NCBI GenBank assembly: GCA_017871115.1
Contig: JAFCIZ010000001.1
Coordinates: 6,818,001 to 6,882,000 of the forward strand
Source: Cunninghamella blakesleeana
Lineage: Eukaryota; Mucoromycota; Mucoromycetes; Mucorales; Cunninghamellaceae
DNA: 64,000 bases
Reading direction: 5' to 3'
Shown one piece after another: positions 13,843 through 25,927 of the stretch. How positions within the stretch are numbered: position 1 is the first letter of the stretch; every line of letters starts with the position of its first letter. The position numbers and the translations under genes were made by a program. Under the pieces are notes generated by a model. The model worked only from the letters and a program-made list of their open reading frames with translations, did no database searches and had not been told where the DNA came from.

Positions 13843-14130
13843 TATATATTTATTACAAAAATAATATAATATACAAATAAATAAACGGAACACCATTTAA
13901 ACTTTTTGAAACAACTTGATTCAAAAAAAAAAAAAAAAAAAAAAAAAAAAGAAATATTCCATTTTATTTTACAACATTACCAATTACAATGCATCCTTAT
14001 ATAATGACCATCTATTTATGAAATTCAAACCCATTTATCTTTTTCACCCTTCTTTTACTTCTTTTTTAATTTTTTTTTTTTATTCTCTTGCTCTTATTAC
14101 ATATGTATATACAACCTTAAAAAAAATAAA

Positions 14131-15505
14131 ATGAGTAGACAAAGAAAACAATCAATAAAAGGTAGTTGAAAAAAAATTATTAAAATTAATAACTAGAAGT
14201 AAGAATGCTATTCACTTAAATATTAAAATGGTATTTTATTTATATTTATGTTTTCAAGTTAACCGATTGCCAAAAATCGATGAAAATGAACATAATACTA
14301 ATTCGTATCAAGAAATAAATAGCAAAATTGAAAATATATCAATCCAAATGGAAAATAATATAATATCGCGGAGATCGCCAAATAAAAGAAATAATTATTT
14401 AAAAGAACAGCAGCAATGCCAATCACCAGCTCCATCCTCACCTACAGATACTAGTAATGATAGCTTTATAAATCATATCATATTACAAAAAGAAGAAAAA
14501 GAACATAAATCATTACCAATGTCATATCTATCACAACAACAACAACCAAAACAAAAGAAAAAAGTACATATTGATACAACAAACCTATTAAAAAAATATG
14601 AACATAATAGCGACGAAGATGAAGAATTTGATTGGTTTGAAGATGATCATCAGCAAGATAGATTAAAAAGAAGTAAATCATCAATTCGAAGAGCGAAACA
14701 TAAAAACATTAAACAACCTTGTTGCTGGCATTATTTAACACCTTATATGAAAAGATTTCTTATTTGTTTTATCGGATCTTTTACATTTATAATTATTGCT
14801 GTTTTGGCTCATATCTATCTTCCTGAAGGAACAATACAACAACAAAATAATCCTAATTTTAAAAATGTAAGTAAAAATGTGCAAATGTGGATGTGGTGGG
14901 CTGCTTTTATGTGGAGTATATCTTGGGTTACCTCTATTTTTAGTCAATTGGTACCATCAATTGTTCGTTATTTTACAAAATCTATTACTGGCGGCCATTC
15001 TGAAAACGTGAAAACTAGGTTGTTGGTATGTAATCATAACCATAAAAAGGATCATTATTATAATGATCACCATTGTATTTTTTTTATACAAAAAACTAAT
15101 ATAAATATATATATTAATTTTGATATAATTATAGTATTACATTGATATAAGATCTTATGTCGTATTTCTTATTGTTTCCGCTTGGAATGTTGGCATATGG
15201 TCATTGTTTTTAAATGTGGTTTTTAAGGAAAGTACATTAAAAGAAAAAGAAAAAAAAAAGAGAGAGAGATGATGATTTTAAATCGCAATATATTTTTCTT
15301 TTTATAAAATATTATTTATTTCATTAGTCTGTTAAAAATCAACATTATACCGAAGTGATTAGAAAAATATATGCATTTATTTTCTTTTCTGCCATTTTTT
15401 TATTTGTTCAAAAGTTAATCAGTGTTATTCTCAGTAAGTAATTCATATTTATGTCTCTTATTAAAAAAAATTAAATTCTAATTTTTTTTACCTTTCTCTT
15501 TCACC

Positions 15506-15552
<47 letters not shown>

Positions 15553-17234
15553 TATTATTATTTAAATGAAAAGGAACAAAATTTTTTATGGTTGCTTATG
15601 CCGATCGTATTAAAAATAACAGATTTAAAAGAAAAGGTAGTATATATATTAACACAAAGATTTTTTATAACCTAGTAAGCAAACTAAACATAAATCTACT
15701 CTTTTTTTTCGCTCTATAAACATTTTTAGTATTGGATAGGCTAAGTAAAGCTCAAAAAAAAGCAACAAAAGTAAATAGACATGTAAAATCAAGCTTAAAT
15801 CTACAAAAATCAACTTCTTCCAGTTACTTTGGTATTTCTAATGACGAAGCAGCATTCACAAGTGGCTATAATTCACAGCCTAGGGTATCTTCAATATCTT
15901 CAGCAATCCCAACAACGTCTTCACCTTCACCTATGTCGCCAATATCACCTTTCTCACCTGCATTGACTGAATTCGATACCATGCACAGTAATACAAGCAA
16001 ATCAACTACAAGTTCACGTAAAGGATTTACCACTTCGCAGCTATTAAAGTTACAAAGGGCTATGCAAAAATATATTATCACAGATGTACCAGAAAAATAC
16101 CATAATTTGAAAAGGGACGATGTGGGTGCTACAACAAAACATAGTGCTAGAAAACTTGCCAAAAAATTATTTTATACCTTAGCATACCCAAATGGTGTCC
16201 CAGCTTATTTGTTGGATGGACATGGAAAGATTATCAATAGTTTTGTAGGAAGTGGTAGTGTAAAAATGTTAACGTTAAATAATTTTCGTCCTTTTTTTAA
16301 AACCGAACAAGAAGCAGAAGAAGCTTTTTTAATTTTTGATCGTGATGAAAATGGGGACATTACTCGTAGAGAATTCAGAGATACTGTGGTGGAAATCTAT
16401 GACGAAAGAAGGTTATTATGTGAAGGATTGCATGATACAAGTCAAGCTCTTGGAAAAGTGGATATCTTTATTTTTATAGTTTTTTTATTGATTGATTTAT
16501 TTGTGTCCTTGTTGGTTATTTTTCACATCAACCTCTATCAAACCTTACTACCGCTTAGTACGTTTATTTTGGGTATCTCCTTTATGTTTGCTGATACTGC
16601 AAAAGTATTTTTCCAAAGTATCTTGTATTTATTTTTAACTCATCCATATGATGTTGGGGATAAAGTAGTTATCAATAACGTAACAATGTTTGTGAATTAT
16701 ATGGGCATATTAGCTACTATTTTCGTTACTACTAATGGTGTCAAGGTATATGTACCTACTACTGAATTATTTAAGGCTAATATCATTAATATACGGCGAT
16801 CGCCTGCAATGGGTGAATCCATTAACATTCATATTGATTTTCGTACACCCACCGATGTAATTTTTACTTTAAATGATCGATTAACTGAATGGATAGCCGG
16901 ACAACCAAGGGATTTTGTAGCTTCAGATTTTAGTGTACGTATTCAAACATTAACTGATTGTAATAAGATTGAATTAACTATGTGGTTACCCCATAAAACT
17001 AATTGGCAAACATTTTTAAGGTCAAGAAATAAAAATCGATTTTTGTTCTTTTTAAAGGATACACTTCATGACCTGCATATTCATTATGAATTACCTGCCA
17101 TTCGCCTTTTATCTCGTTCTGTTTATGAAGACCAAGATCCAAAATCAATGATCATGTCTGATGCTTATGATAAACCTACTCTTCATAGAAAATTATTTAA
17201 GAATTCTGCTATACCTGGTGATACAGAGGAATAA
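14131..17234 (+). CDS. MscS-like mechanosensitive channel with EF-hand (copy C)
   Basis: Predicted exons are 14131-14161, 14259-15025, 15135-15227, 15328-15433, 15574-15636 and 15730-17234 (854 aa). Layout and intron phases match copy A. The tail has the EFDW motif followed by CCW before the first membrane segment. The EF-hand loop DRDENGDITRRE at 557-568 keeps the D-x-D-x-N-G-D ligands. The pore motif differs slightly (FILGISFMF), and 'VPTTELFKANI' replaces the APTSVLMTK of A and B, so this is the most diverged copy. Intron 3 has no GT at the position required by homology; the sequence reads AAG|GAAAGT, a consensus donor with T-to-A at +2. A long Ser/Thr/Pro-rich insert precedes the second conserved half. 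The start exon is placed by analogy; starting at the ATG at 14228 without the first intron is the alternative. Confidence 0.88.
15228..15327 (+). other. Apparent GA-AG intron in MscS-C
   Basis: Homologous introns in copies A and B start GTAAAT and GTAAGA directly after codon 31 of that exon. In C the same junction is AAG|GAAAGT and the acceptor TCATTAG is normal. The strong-looking GTACAT at 15232 would shift frame and reach a stop. In-frame GT choices at 15216 or 15219 would delete 4 or 3 residues and match donors poorly. Confidence 0.6.
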
Positions 17235-18710
17235 AATAGATAACAAATAAGTGAATATAATATTAATTTTTTAAACTTATATTTTATTATCTTTACTATT
17301 ATTACTCTTATTAAATATCATTTTTGCCTATTTTGCATAAATTTTAATTTATTTATTTATTTTATAATACTGTATTCAAATAAATCTGATGTATCAATAT
17401 ATTTTAAAAAAAAATAAGGGCTAAAAAATAGGTAATCTAATTGGGAATTTCCTTGATTAAATATTATCTTACATTACGTAAATATTCTAAACTTTTAGTA
17501 ATATGTCTAAAGAAGTCTACAATAAAATATTTCCACTATATTTTTCAAAAAAAATATAAAAAATGTACGATTTTAGTTGAATAAGTAAAAAGATATTTGT
17601 AGTCAAAGTACACGGCTTTTTGAACAAAGAAACAGTATTACTTAATGACATGCTTAAATTCAAAAAATCAAAACAGTATTCTCTTAAAATTTTGTAATAA
17701 AAAAAAAATACTAGCGTTTTTATTTTTTATTTTTTATAATATTTAACATATATATTGATATACTATATTATTATAATTTGTATTTGTATTTTAAAAAAAT
17801 AGGCGTTGGAGCCATAGAATTTTGAAAATTTCAAAAAAAAAGTCTTAGAACTTGATGAACCTTTTCTATATTTAAAAAAAACCTTTTATTTTAAAAGTAC
17901 AGTAAAAAAAATAATAGATACTAAATAACTATATCATATATTTATATATATATATTGTATAATAGAGAGTAGTCAAAAAGAGGAGATAAAAAACTTATTT
18001 ATTTTTTTAAACTAATTGAAATAAAAGTACCCAGTCTTGGAGTGTATGATTAGCAGAGAGATAGACCCCCCTTTCTTTTGATTTTAACATTATTTCAACT
18101 AAGCTTTCTCATCAAAATAATGAGCAATTTTATTTTTTTACTTTGTTTAGGCGATTATTCGAATACGCCTATCATTACTACTGTTTATTACTTTTTATTA
18201 TTAATACTACTACCATTTATTACTTATCATCACTATTATTATTTATTGTTAAAATTAATAAAAGAAAAAAAAAATTCATTATTTTTCGCAATCAATTTAC
18301 TTAAAACCCTGCTACGTATTCTAATTTAAAATGTTTGTTTTATTAAGGACATCTCCTTCTCTTCTCATTTATCCTTTTCTTAATTTCACCCCTCTTTTTC
18401 TTTTTTCTGAAAATAATAATAAAACAATAATAATTATAATAGTTTAAGAGTATTTAAATTAATTATATGCAAAATAAAAAATAAATTAAAACTTACTACT
18501 ATATAATTTTAATTAATGTATTAATTTTAATATTTTGATTAGTAAAAAAAAAAAGGCAAAAGGGTTACAGTTAGAAATGTGTTGTAAACAATCTATCGAT
18601 TAAATAGGAAAAAAGAAAAAATACAATTACAAAACAATATATATATATATTGATTTCCACGATATATAAACATAATCATTATGATAAAATAAAATAAAAT
18701 AAAAAATTAA

Positions 18711-18763
<53 letters not shown>

Positions 18764-18779
18764 TGTGAAAAAAATATTA
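17235..18779. other. Convergent intergenic region, MscS-C / chitin synthase
   Basis: About 1.5 kb between two converging 3' ends. It is AT-rich with A and T runs and holds no supported gene. An (AAT)n microsatellite (about 18715-18762) abuts the chitin synthase stop codon. A reading at 18078-18329 is hydrophobic low complexity only. Confidence 0.6.
18715..18762. repeat. (AAT)n microsatellite
   Basis: About 15 AAT triplets directly 3' of the chitin synthase stop codon, probably inside its 3' UTR. Confidence 0.85.
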
Positions 18780-20633
18780 TTATGTTGAATGGGGTGGTGG
18801 ACGAGGGTTAGGTCTATATGTATTTATCATAGGAGGGCGTGGCTGTTGTGTATGAGATTGATTACGAGGTGGCAAAGGTCTATTTTGATAATTTTGTTGT
18901 TGTACTTGCTGATTAGACTGATTACGAGGGGGTAATGGCCTTTGTTGAAGAATTTGTTGAGGGGGACGATTTTGTTGTTGTTGTTGTTGTTGAGGCGGAG
19001 GCTGTCTAGGTAAAGGAGAGGTACTATTTTTAGGTAAAGTAGTTGATGGTGGCGGTTTTTGTTGATGATAAGAAGGAGGGGGTTGAGGTCGATAGGTTGG
19101 ATAATAACCACTTCCAGCTTTTGCAGGAGCCTCCTTTGATGGGTCAAAATAATGCATTGGTGCCGTGCTATTATTATTGTTGTTATTATTTATAGGTGGA
19201 GTGTTATAAATGTTATCTTTCATTGGTGGGTGTGTTGGACCTAATTCACGCAATTTTCTTTCTCTTCGTTTAATAGCTCTAATTCTTTTTCTTTCAAAGT
19301 CTTCCCAACGTTTTAGCGGTACCTTTGAAGGGTCGAATTCACCATCTTTTTGACCGTGATCATCACCTTTAACTTCACCTGTCACTTTACGAGTTTCACC
19401 CCATGAGAAATCATCGAAATGCCAATATGAATAAACTGGTAGGACAAAATTCCAAATAGGTAATGCAAGTAAATAAATAAACATCCATACTAAATAAACC
19501 CATTTACGTGTTGTAATCAAGATGAGGAAAGCTGGTGAGAATAAAACTACTATAAGTAATACTAAAGGTACAGCAACCATAAAACTTGTTATTTGAACTT
19601 GAGCTAAATTAACAATTAAAACAATAGTCAAAATAATAGCTACAGGTAATGTTAAAGTACCAATCAAATCCATCATCACTACAAATTGCATAGAAAAACA
19701 AAAAGTTCCACAAAGATTACGCACCAGTACCAACTCGAAAAGATTATGAATAGTTGAATTAATCCATCGACGGCGTTGCGATAAAAGGACTTTGAATTCA
19801 TCAGGTACAACAGTCTTGCAAACCTAATAATATTAAAAAATAAAAAAAGTATAATGTAAAAGTGAGTAAAAAGAAAATAAAGAGTATAAATAAACAAAGT
19901 AAAATTTATACAAACTTACAGCTTGTGGAGTAAAAACCATTTTTCGATATGGAAAACTACGCAACATCAAAGTAGTTAAAAAACGATCTTCACCAAGTAA
20001 TAATAAATTTTTTTGATGTAAAGTATCCACGGTATTTTGAGAATATTCTTGAACGATTTCAGGCTTAGTAATAATAGGTACCCAATCCCCATCACCTTTA
20101 CGAGCTTTTAAACGATACATAGAAAAACAACCAGGTAAACAAGTAACACCACCAAAAACAGATTCAAATCCTTTAGCTAAATGATGAGAAATAAAATATT
20201 CATAGACTTGAATAGCAGTAACCCATGAATCACGTTTATTGGCAATTTTAGTTTCTCCGCATAATCCCATAATTAAATTATCATTCATCATGCAGTTGAC
20301 CAGTAATCGGAGGGAACTTGAGTATACTTTTGTATCAGCATCCACCATTAAAACCAATTCAAAATAATCCGGTGTTACACCCATTAAATATGTAATCTTT
20401 TGAAATAAATCATAATCCAGAGGTGTCATTCTATCGTTGTAAGTGACTCTGCTGAAAAAATTCATCAAGATCAATTGTGAATCACGTTTACCACGGTTAC
20501 CAGGTTTAGGCTTATCTTTTTCACTAGGATTACCACATTTTACGATTAAAACCATTGGGACTTTATGACCTTTGCAAACTATTCATGATCCAAAATAAAT
20601 AAATAGAAAATAGTAACATTAATACCGACATTC

Positions 20634-20669
<36 letters not shown>

Positions 20670-22728
20670 TCCTATTACTTTATTCTTATCCTATTTCTTT
20701 GTTCACATGCTATTTTTTTTTTTTTATAATTATTATTATTGTATCTAATATATATAACTTACTGTAATGGCCAGCATAAACCTTTGCACAATTATACATT
20801 TTGCCACCATTAGCAACGGCAATATAGGGTTGAGGCTCAGGATATTGTAAATCTGGACGATTAGGATCAAAAGAAATTAAAGACAAACACATATCAGGAG
20901 TAGACATGGTTTCACCACTACCAGTAATTAAACCATCAGCAATTAAAAATAATAATTTACGATCATCAGGGTAAGAAGTTCGTGATAAAGATTCCACTGT
21001 TGCACGAATCCCTTCTGTATTTTCAGAATAGCAAGTGATAAGCATAACTGTATATAAATCATTTCCTACTTGAACTGAATAATTGGATGGAGGCCTATTT
21101 ACATTATTATTGTTGTTATTATTAAGTTGTTGTTGTGATTGTGGTTGTTTAATATTAGCCAATTCCATAGTAGCATTTAATTGTTTTTGTTGCTGATGAT
21201 TATAAGGTGATTTTTCAACAGGGGGAGGAGTTCTTGATAATTTTCTAGAAATAAACCATGAAAAGATAAGAGCCATAAGGAATCTAGCCATAACAATAGA
21301 AAGAACGATTCCTAAAGAGCAATATAAAATAATAGAAGCCACAAAGCAACCTGGTGTAGCTTTATCAATATGCCCGGCACGGTATTTTTGAACTAAACAA
21401 TTAATAGCAGCTTGAAGTTCTGTTCTTCTAAAAAACAGTTTGGTAGCATCACGTCCACCTTTAGCAAAGTTTTGATGTAAAATCATTCTTATTAAGCTAT
21501 CAAGTTCATCCTGAGGCATAGGTTTTGGAAAAGCATTAATATAAGGGTCCATATTCAGTACGTTCCCATCCACAACAAAATAATTAGCCAACTTTGGCGA
21601 TGCTAAATCTTCCCAGTCATACCCAACTAACCTTGTTGAATTAATTATTTGAAGTTTTGCAAAAGTAGCGGGTGAAAGAGGTCCTAAGGGGCAACCTTTA
21701 TATCCATTTTTTTCATCACAAGGATCATAGGTTACAGCTTTAAATTTAGTAGCAAGTGGATCTTGACATTCTATCAAGTTTTTCCCATGTTGAAAATAGT
21801 TGGTAATATCAGTTCCAGGTATATCATCAATATGGAAAAAGTCTACACCTTCTTGTGGTTTAGCATGACTAATATTAAATTGCCATCCAGAAATACCCAG
21901 AAGTAAGGCTATTAAAAAATAAAGGAAGAAAAGTGAAAGATGTGAGAAAAAAAAAAATTGAAAGTGAAAACAAAATTTTGACAATTTTTTTTTTTAAAAA
22001 AATATCGGAGTATCGATTTGCATTATATTTAGTTTTATATGCATATGAATATATATATATATATTTGTTATTATTATTTTACCACTATTAATAGGATCAT
22101 TATAAGAAGCATAATTTTGCTGATTATTAGATTGTTCAGGAGGGCACATAACGGAACTAAGACCAATAGTAATAAAAGCTACAAAACCACCAAGACAAGC
22201 AATTAAAAAACATAGAGTAATTTTTTCCCTCCAAGCTTGTTGCATACCTGGTTCAGTTTTACCAAAAGCCTGTAAAATAGGGGATGGAGCCCAAAAAGTG
22301 GTTATTTTAGAAAGTAATACCCAAGGATCAAATAATTCTTGATTAGTAGGTGATTTTCCAGTTAATAAAGGCGCGGGTTCTTGGTATCTATCAGGTCGAA
22401 TTAAAGTTCTTCCTCGTTGAATATTTTGACTAGCGTTTGCTATACTATTTGCCCCTGGCACCATACGTCGTGTTGGTGCTCTTCCTAAAGTTGTTTTACG
22501 TCCAAGTGCATTATTATTATTATTATTATTATTGTTATTATTATTCATTCCAGGTTGGTTATGATATCTAATATTAGCTGAAGTGCTATAACCATAGTTA
22601 TTACGACTTAGTTGAGGTTGCTGCTGTTGCTGTTGCTGTATATTATTACTATTATTATTATTATTATTATTATTACTATTTACACCATATTGTTGAGGTG
22701 GTATTGGTTGATTTCTTATATTAGACAT
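18780..22728 (-). CDS. Class IV (Chs3-type) chitin synthase
   Basis: Predicted exons are 22728-22083, 21908-20763, 20578-19920 and 19823-18780 (1164 aa), all GT-AG and in frame. It polymerises N-acetylglucosamine from UDP-GlcNAc into chitin at the plasma membrane. The N-terminus is Asn/Gln-rich, followed by a pair of hydrophobic segments with a large luminal loop and a further membrane segment. The GT2 catalytic domain shows DAD (about 677-679), ED in GEDRFLT (794-795) and QRRRW (833-837). [16 protein letters not shown] and [18 protein letters not shown] are typical of class IV. A cluster of hydrophobic segments follows QRRRW, and the cytosolic C-terminus is rich in Pro and Gln with repeated RPLPPRNQS units. 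No myosin motor is present, so class V/VII is unlikely. The length is close to yeast Chs3. The start is the first ATG of the Asn-rich frame. Confidence 0.95.
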
Positions 22729-23337
22729 GAAGAAGTAATATTAAATGAATTTATGTATATTTATATATATTTATATAATATAATATAAATAAATAAATAT
22801 ATAAATATATATATTAAAGTATATAAAGTATAGCTATAAAAAAAAGTAAAAAATAAATATGGTATATTAAGCTATATTAAAAAATAATATACAAAAATAA
22901 ATAAATAAAGGAAAGAAAGGTGAAAAAATAAAAAAATATTAAAAAAGATTCAAATCAATAAATAAATATATAATCTTAAGGAGTTTGTATGATCTTTTTT
23001 TTTTTTTTTAAAACGAGATAGGAAGGGGTGAAGAGTGAGAAGGAGTAAAATAAAAATAAAATAAAATAAATAAGAAAGGGGAAGAGATTTAAATATTGTT
23101 ATATATATAAAAGAGAGTATTTTTAAAAGAAGAATTATTATTATATGAATAGTAATAATCCCTTAACAATAATAATAAAAATATATATATAAATATATAA
23201 AATATATAATTGTTGTCTTTTTTTATTATTTAGTCCATATTTTATGTACTATTTTGGTGATACAGATTGAAATAAGCAATACTAGTTCGTGTCACTTAAT
23301 AAAACTCCCAATTATTAGGATAAAATGATTTTCAAAA
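22729..23337. other. Intergenic upstream of chitin synthase
   Basis: About 600 bases, A/T-rich, holding the chitin synthase promoter and the 3' UTR of the next gene. TA and ATA runs and a T11 tract near 22997 are present. No coding signal is visible. Confidence 0.6.
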
Positions 23338-24522
23338 CTATTTAATAGCACTGATTTGATCGAGAAAGTCTAATTGGCTCATCTTACTACTTAATTGTTC
23401 ATACTGTTTGCAATATAACTTTTCATATTGTTCTTCTGCCTCAGATGACTACATATATATATATAATAATGAGAATAAAATAACAAAAATTCGTATTCAT
23501 TTTCATGTTTGTACTTATTTATCTTTTACCATTTGATCACAATAAACAATAGGTACCCAATTTTCGTCTTCAGCATTATGCACAGCCAATGAATATAGAT
23601 TTCTTCGAGTTGAACTTTCACTATTATCATTATGTTTCATTGATACCTGAAAAAAATAGTACTTTAATACAAACTCCTCTTTCTCTATATCCTCCCTTAT
23701 ATCCTTTTCGCATTATTATTTCTCCACACATACACACTTTCATATCGATTAATTATACATTTTAAATAAGTATAATTATATATAAATTTAATTTTACCTG
23801 TAAAGTTTGTGCTTTTTCTGTTTCAACCTTTTTTTGCTCTTCTTGTTTTTCAACTTCCTGGATACGTTTATTAGCTGCCTTCCATTTATCATCAATTTTA
23901 TCTAAATAATTAAATCCTGGTCTCATTTGTATTATGTTTTTAACAGGGGTCACATGCAATTCATCTATACATATAATTATATATATAAACGTGAGGCATT
24001 AATAAATATCGTATTAAATTATGCCATTTCATTATATTTTATCATATTTCTTTTATTATATTTACCATTATGTAAAACACCAACTAAATAATTTGTCTGT
24101 GTTGGTACATGAGTTGAAGTCAAAGTTAATTTATCTAATAATTCGTCTTCTTTTTTTTTATTCTTCATTCCATATCTTTCTTCTTCTTCATGCTCCTCCA
24201 TACGTTTATCGTAAGCTGTTTTAATAACTTTATCATGTGTTCCCATAGAAAACTCTTCCCCTCGTTCTGTATTATAATATCTTGACCGTGTATCCAAAGG
24301 TAAATCCAACTGTACCATTTTTGCTTTAGGTTTGACTCTTGCTCCAACAGGTCCTTGACGTGGTCGGAAAGGTGCATTGCGCATTGGATATTGGAAGATC
24401 TGAATATTGTTGCATAGTTGAGTACTTAAATAAACCGGGAATTCAGCTACTATTTCATCGTCTGAATCATGATCTACCTCCATAGTTTCAATAGGATCTC
24501 TTGTCAACGTTGTATTGGTCAT
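23338..24522 (-). CDS. RPC37: RNA polymerase III subunit RPC5/Rpc37
   Basis: Predicted exons are 24522-24066, 23964-23798, 23646-23530 and 23448-23338 (283 aa), all GT-AG and in frame. The N-terminal half matches the Sin/RPC5 family: after an acidic lead comes FPVYLSTQLCNNIQIFQYP, then RVKPKAKMVQLDLPLDT and a TQTNYLVGVLH segment. Rpc37 pairs with Rpc53 in a TFIIF-like module of RNA polymerase III that acts in initiation, termination and reinitiation in the nucleus. The last exons end with a short C-terminal segment (DEDENWVPIVYC), in line with the compact fungal form rather than the long animal RPC5. A Lys/Glu-rich stretch in exons 1 and 2 looks coiled-coil-like. Family assignment is strong; the exact C-terminal exon is a prediction supported by frame. 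Confidence 0.88.
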
Positions 24523-25370
24523 TGATTAAAGATTTAAAATATATTTTATATTTATATGCAAATTATTATTATGAACAAAATAAAAAAAAAATTAATGAAG
24601 AGTAAAAAAAAAAAAAACTTGGAAAAAATTTTTATAAAAAAATATTTTCAAACTCCTTCTCTAAATTTCCTTTGGTGCATTTCAATGTAAAAATATAGTG
24701 ATATACTTACTATACACACTTTATGGAGATATTTTAGACTAAAAATTTGAACCCTATATATTTATTATAAAATTTTATACTGAAAGAATCATTCTCTATG
24801 CTTGTTTCTTTTTCTAAAACTTAATATATGATTGATACTAATATTGCATTTTGATATCTAAATAAAAATAAAGATAACTTCATCAAATCAATAAGCTTTT
24901 TTTTTTTTTGGATCCTTTGATTTTTTGTACATACTTCTAGACTTTTTTTTTCTTTTTTAGCCCATTCATCGTTAAAAAATACATTAAAAAACTAAAGATA
25001 CATGATTATTTGATTATAGTTGTTTTTTTTTTTAAAAAAAAAAAAGCTACATTATGAATAATAATAAAAAAAAGAGCACCATCTTAGGTTGATAAAAATA
25101 TCAATGCCATGAATAATTGAAAATTACCGCATTGAATGAAAAAAAATCAGTACCTGGAATTAAAAAAAAGCCAGCACCAAAAATCAAAAAGTTTAGATTT
25201 TTTTACTTGATTTTATCTCTATTATTTTATTTATCTCCAAGAAATCAACTTATTATGTATGTATATAATAAGTACAGATATAATTAAATATAAGAATAAT
25301 AATAATAATAAATTTATTAGAAAATATTAACAGGGTAAAAGAAAAATAAACATTTTTAATAATAATAGTA
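24523..25370. other. Intergenic, RPC37 / aminopeptidase
   Basis: About 850 bases with no gene signal. A T11A12 palindromic run occurs near 25022-25045. The right part includes the aminopeptidase 3' UTR. Confidence 0.55.
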
Positions 25371-25891
25371 TTAAATAGGTTGAGTTTCTCTATGTAACCA
25401 AGCTAAAGCATCGCTATCGTCTTTAAGTAAAGGTTCTAATTTTTCTTTACATAATTGATGATAATCATTAACCCATTTCTTTTCATCAGGAGATAATAAG
25501 TCGATATCAATAAGATTTTGGCCAATAGGTACAACAGTTACATGCTCAAATCCAAGGTAACCACGCCCGCCAAAGTTATTAGGAGTATCAGCATCACGTA
25601 CAACTAATACATTTTCAATACGGATACCAAATTGTCCATCTTCATAATATCCAGGTTCTAATAAAATAAAATATAATAAAATAATAATCATAAAAAAGTA
25701 AAATAGAATGAATATAGATCTAAATACCAATAAATAGAGTATCATATAGACACGTATGTGTATATATGCATCATTTTGTTTTACCATCTGTAACAGTCAT
25801 TCCAGCAGCTAAAGGTGTATCATTGTAAGCAATTCGAATACCGATACCGTGAGGTCCTTCATGGACGTTTAAGAAAGATCCAACCTATAAG

Positions 25892-25927
<36 letters not shown>

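Noticed and set aside
18078..18329. 83-aa hydrophobic ORF
   Set aside because: Leu/Ile/Tyr-rich translation of AT-rich DNA in a convergent 3' region.
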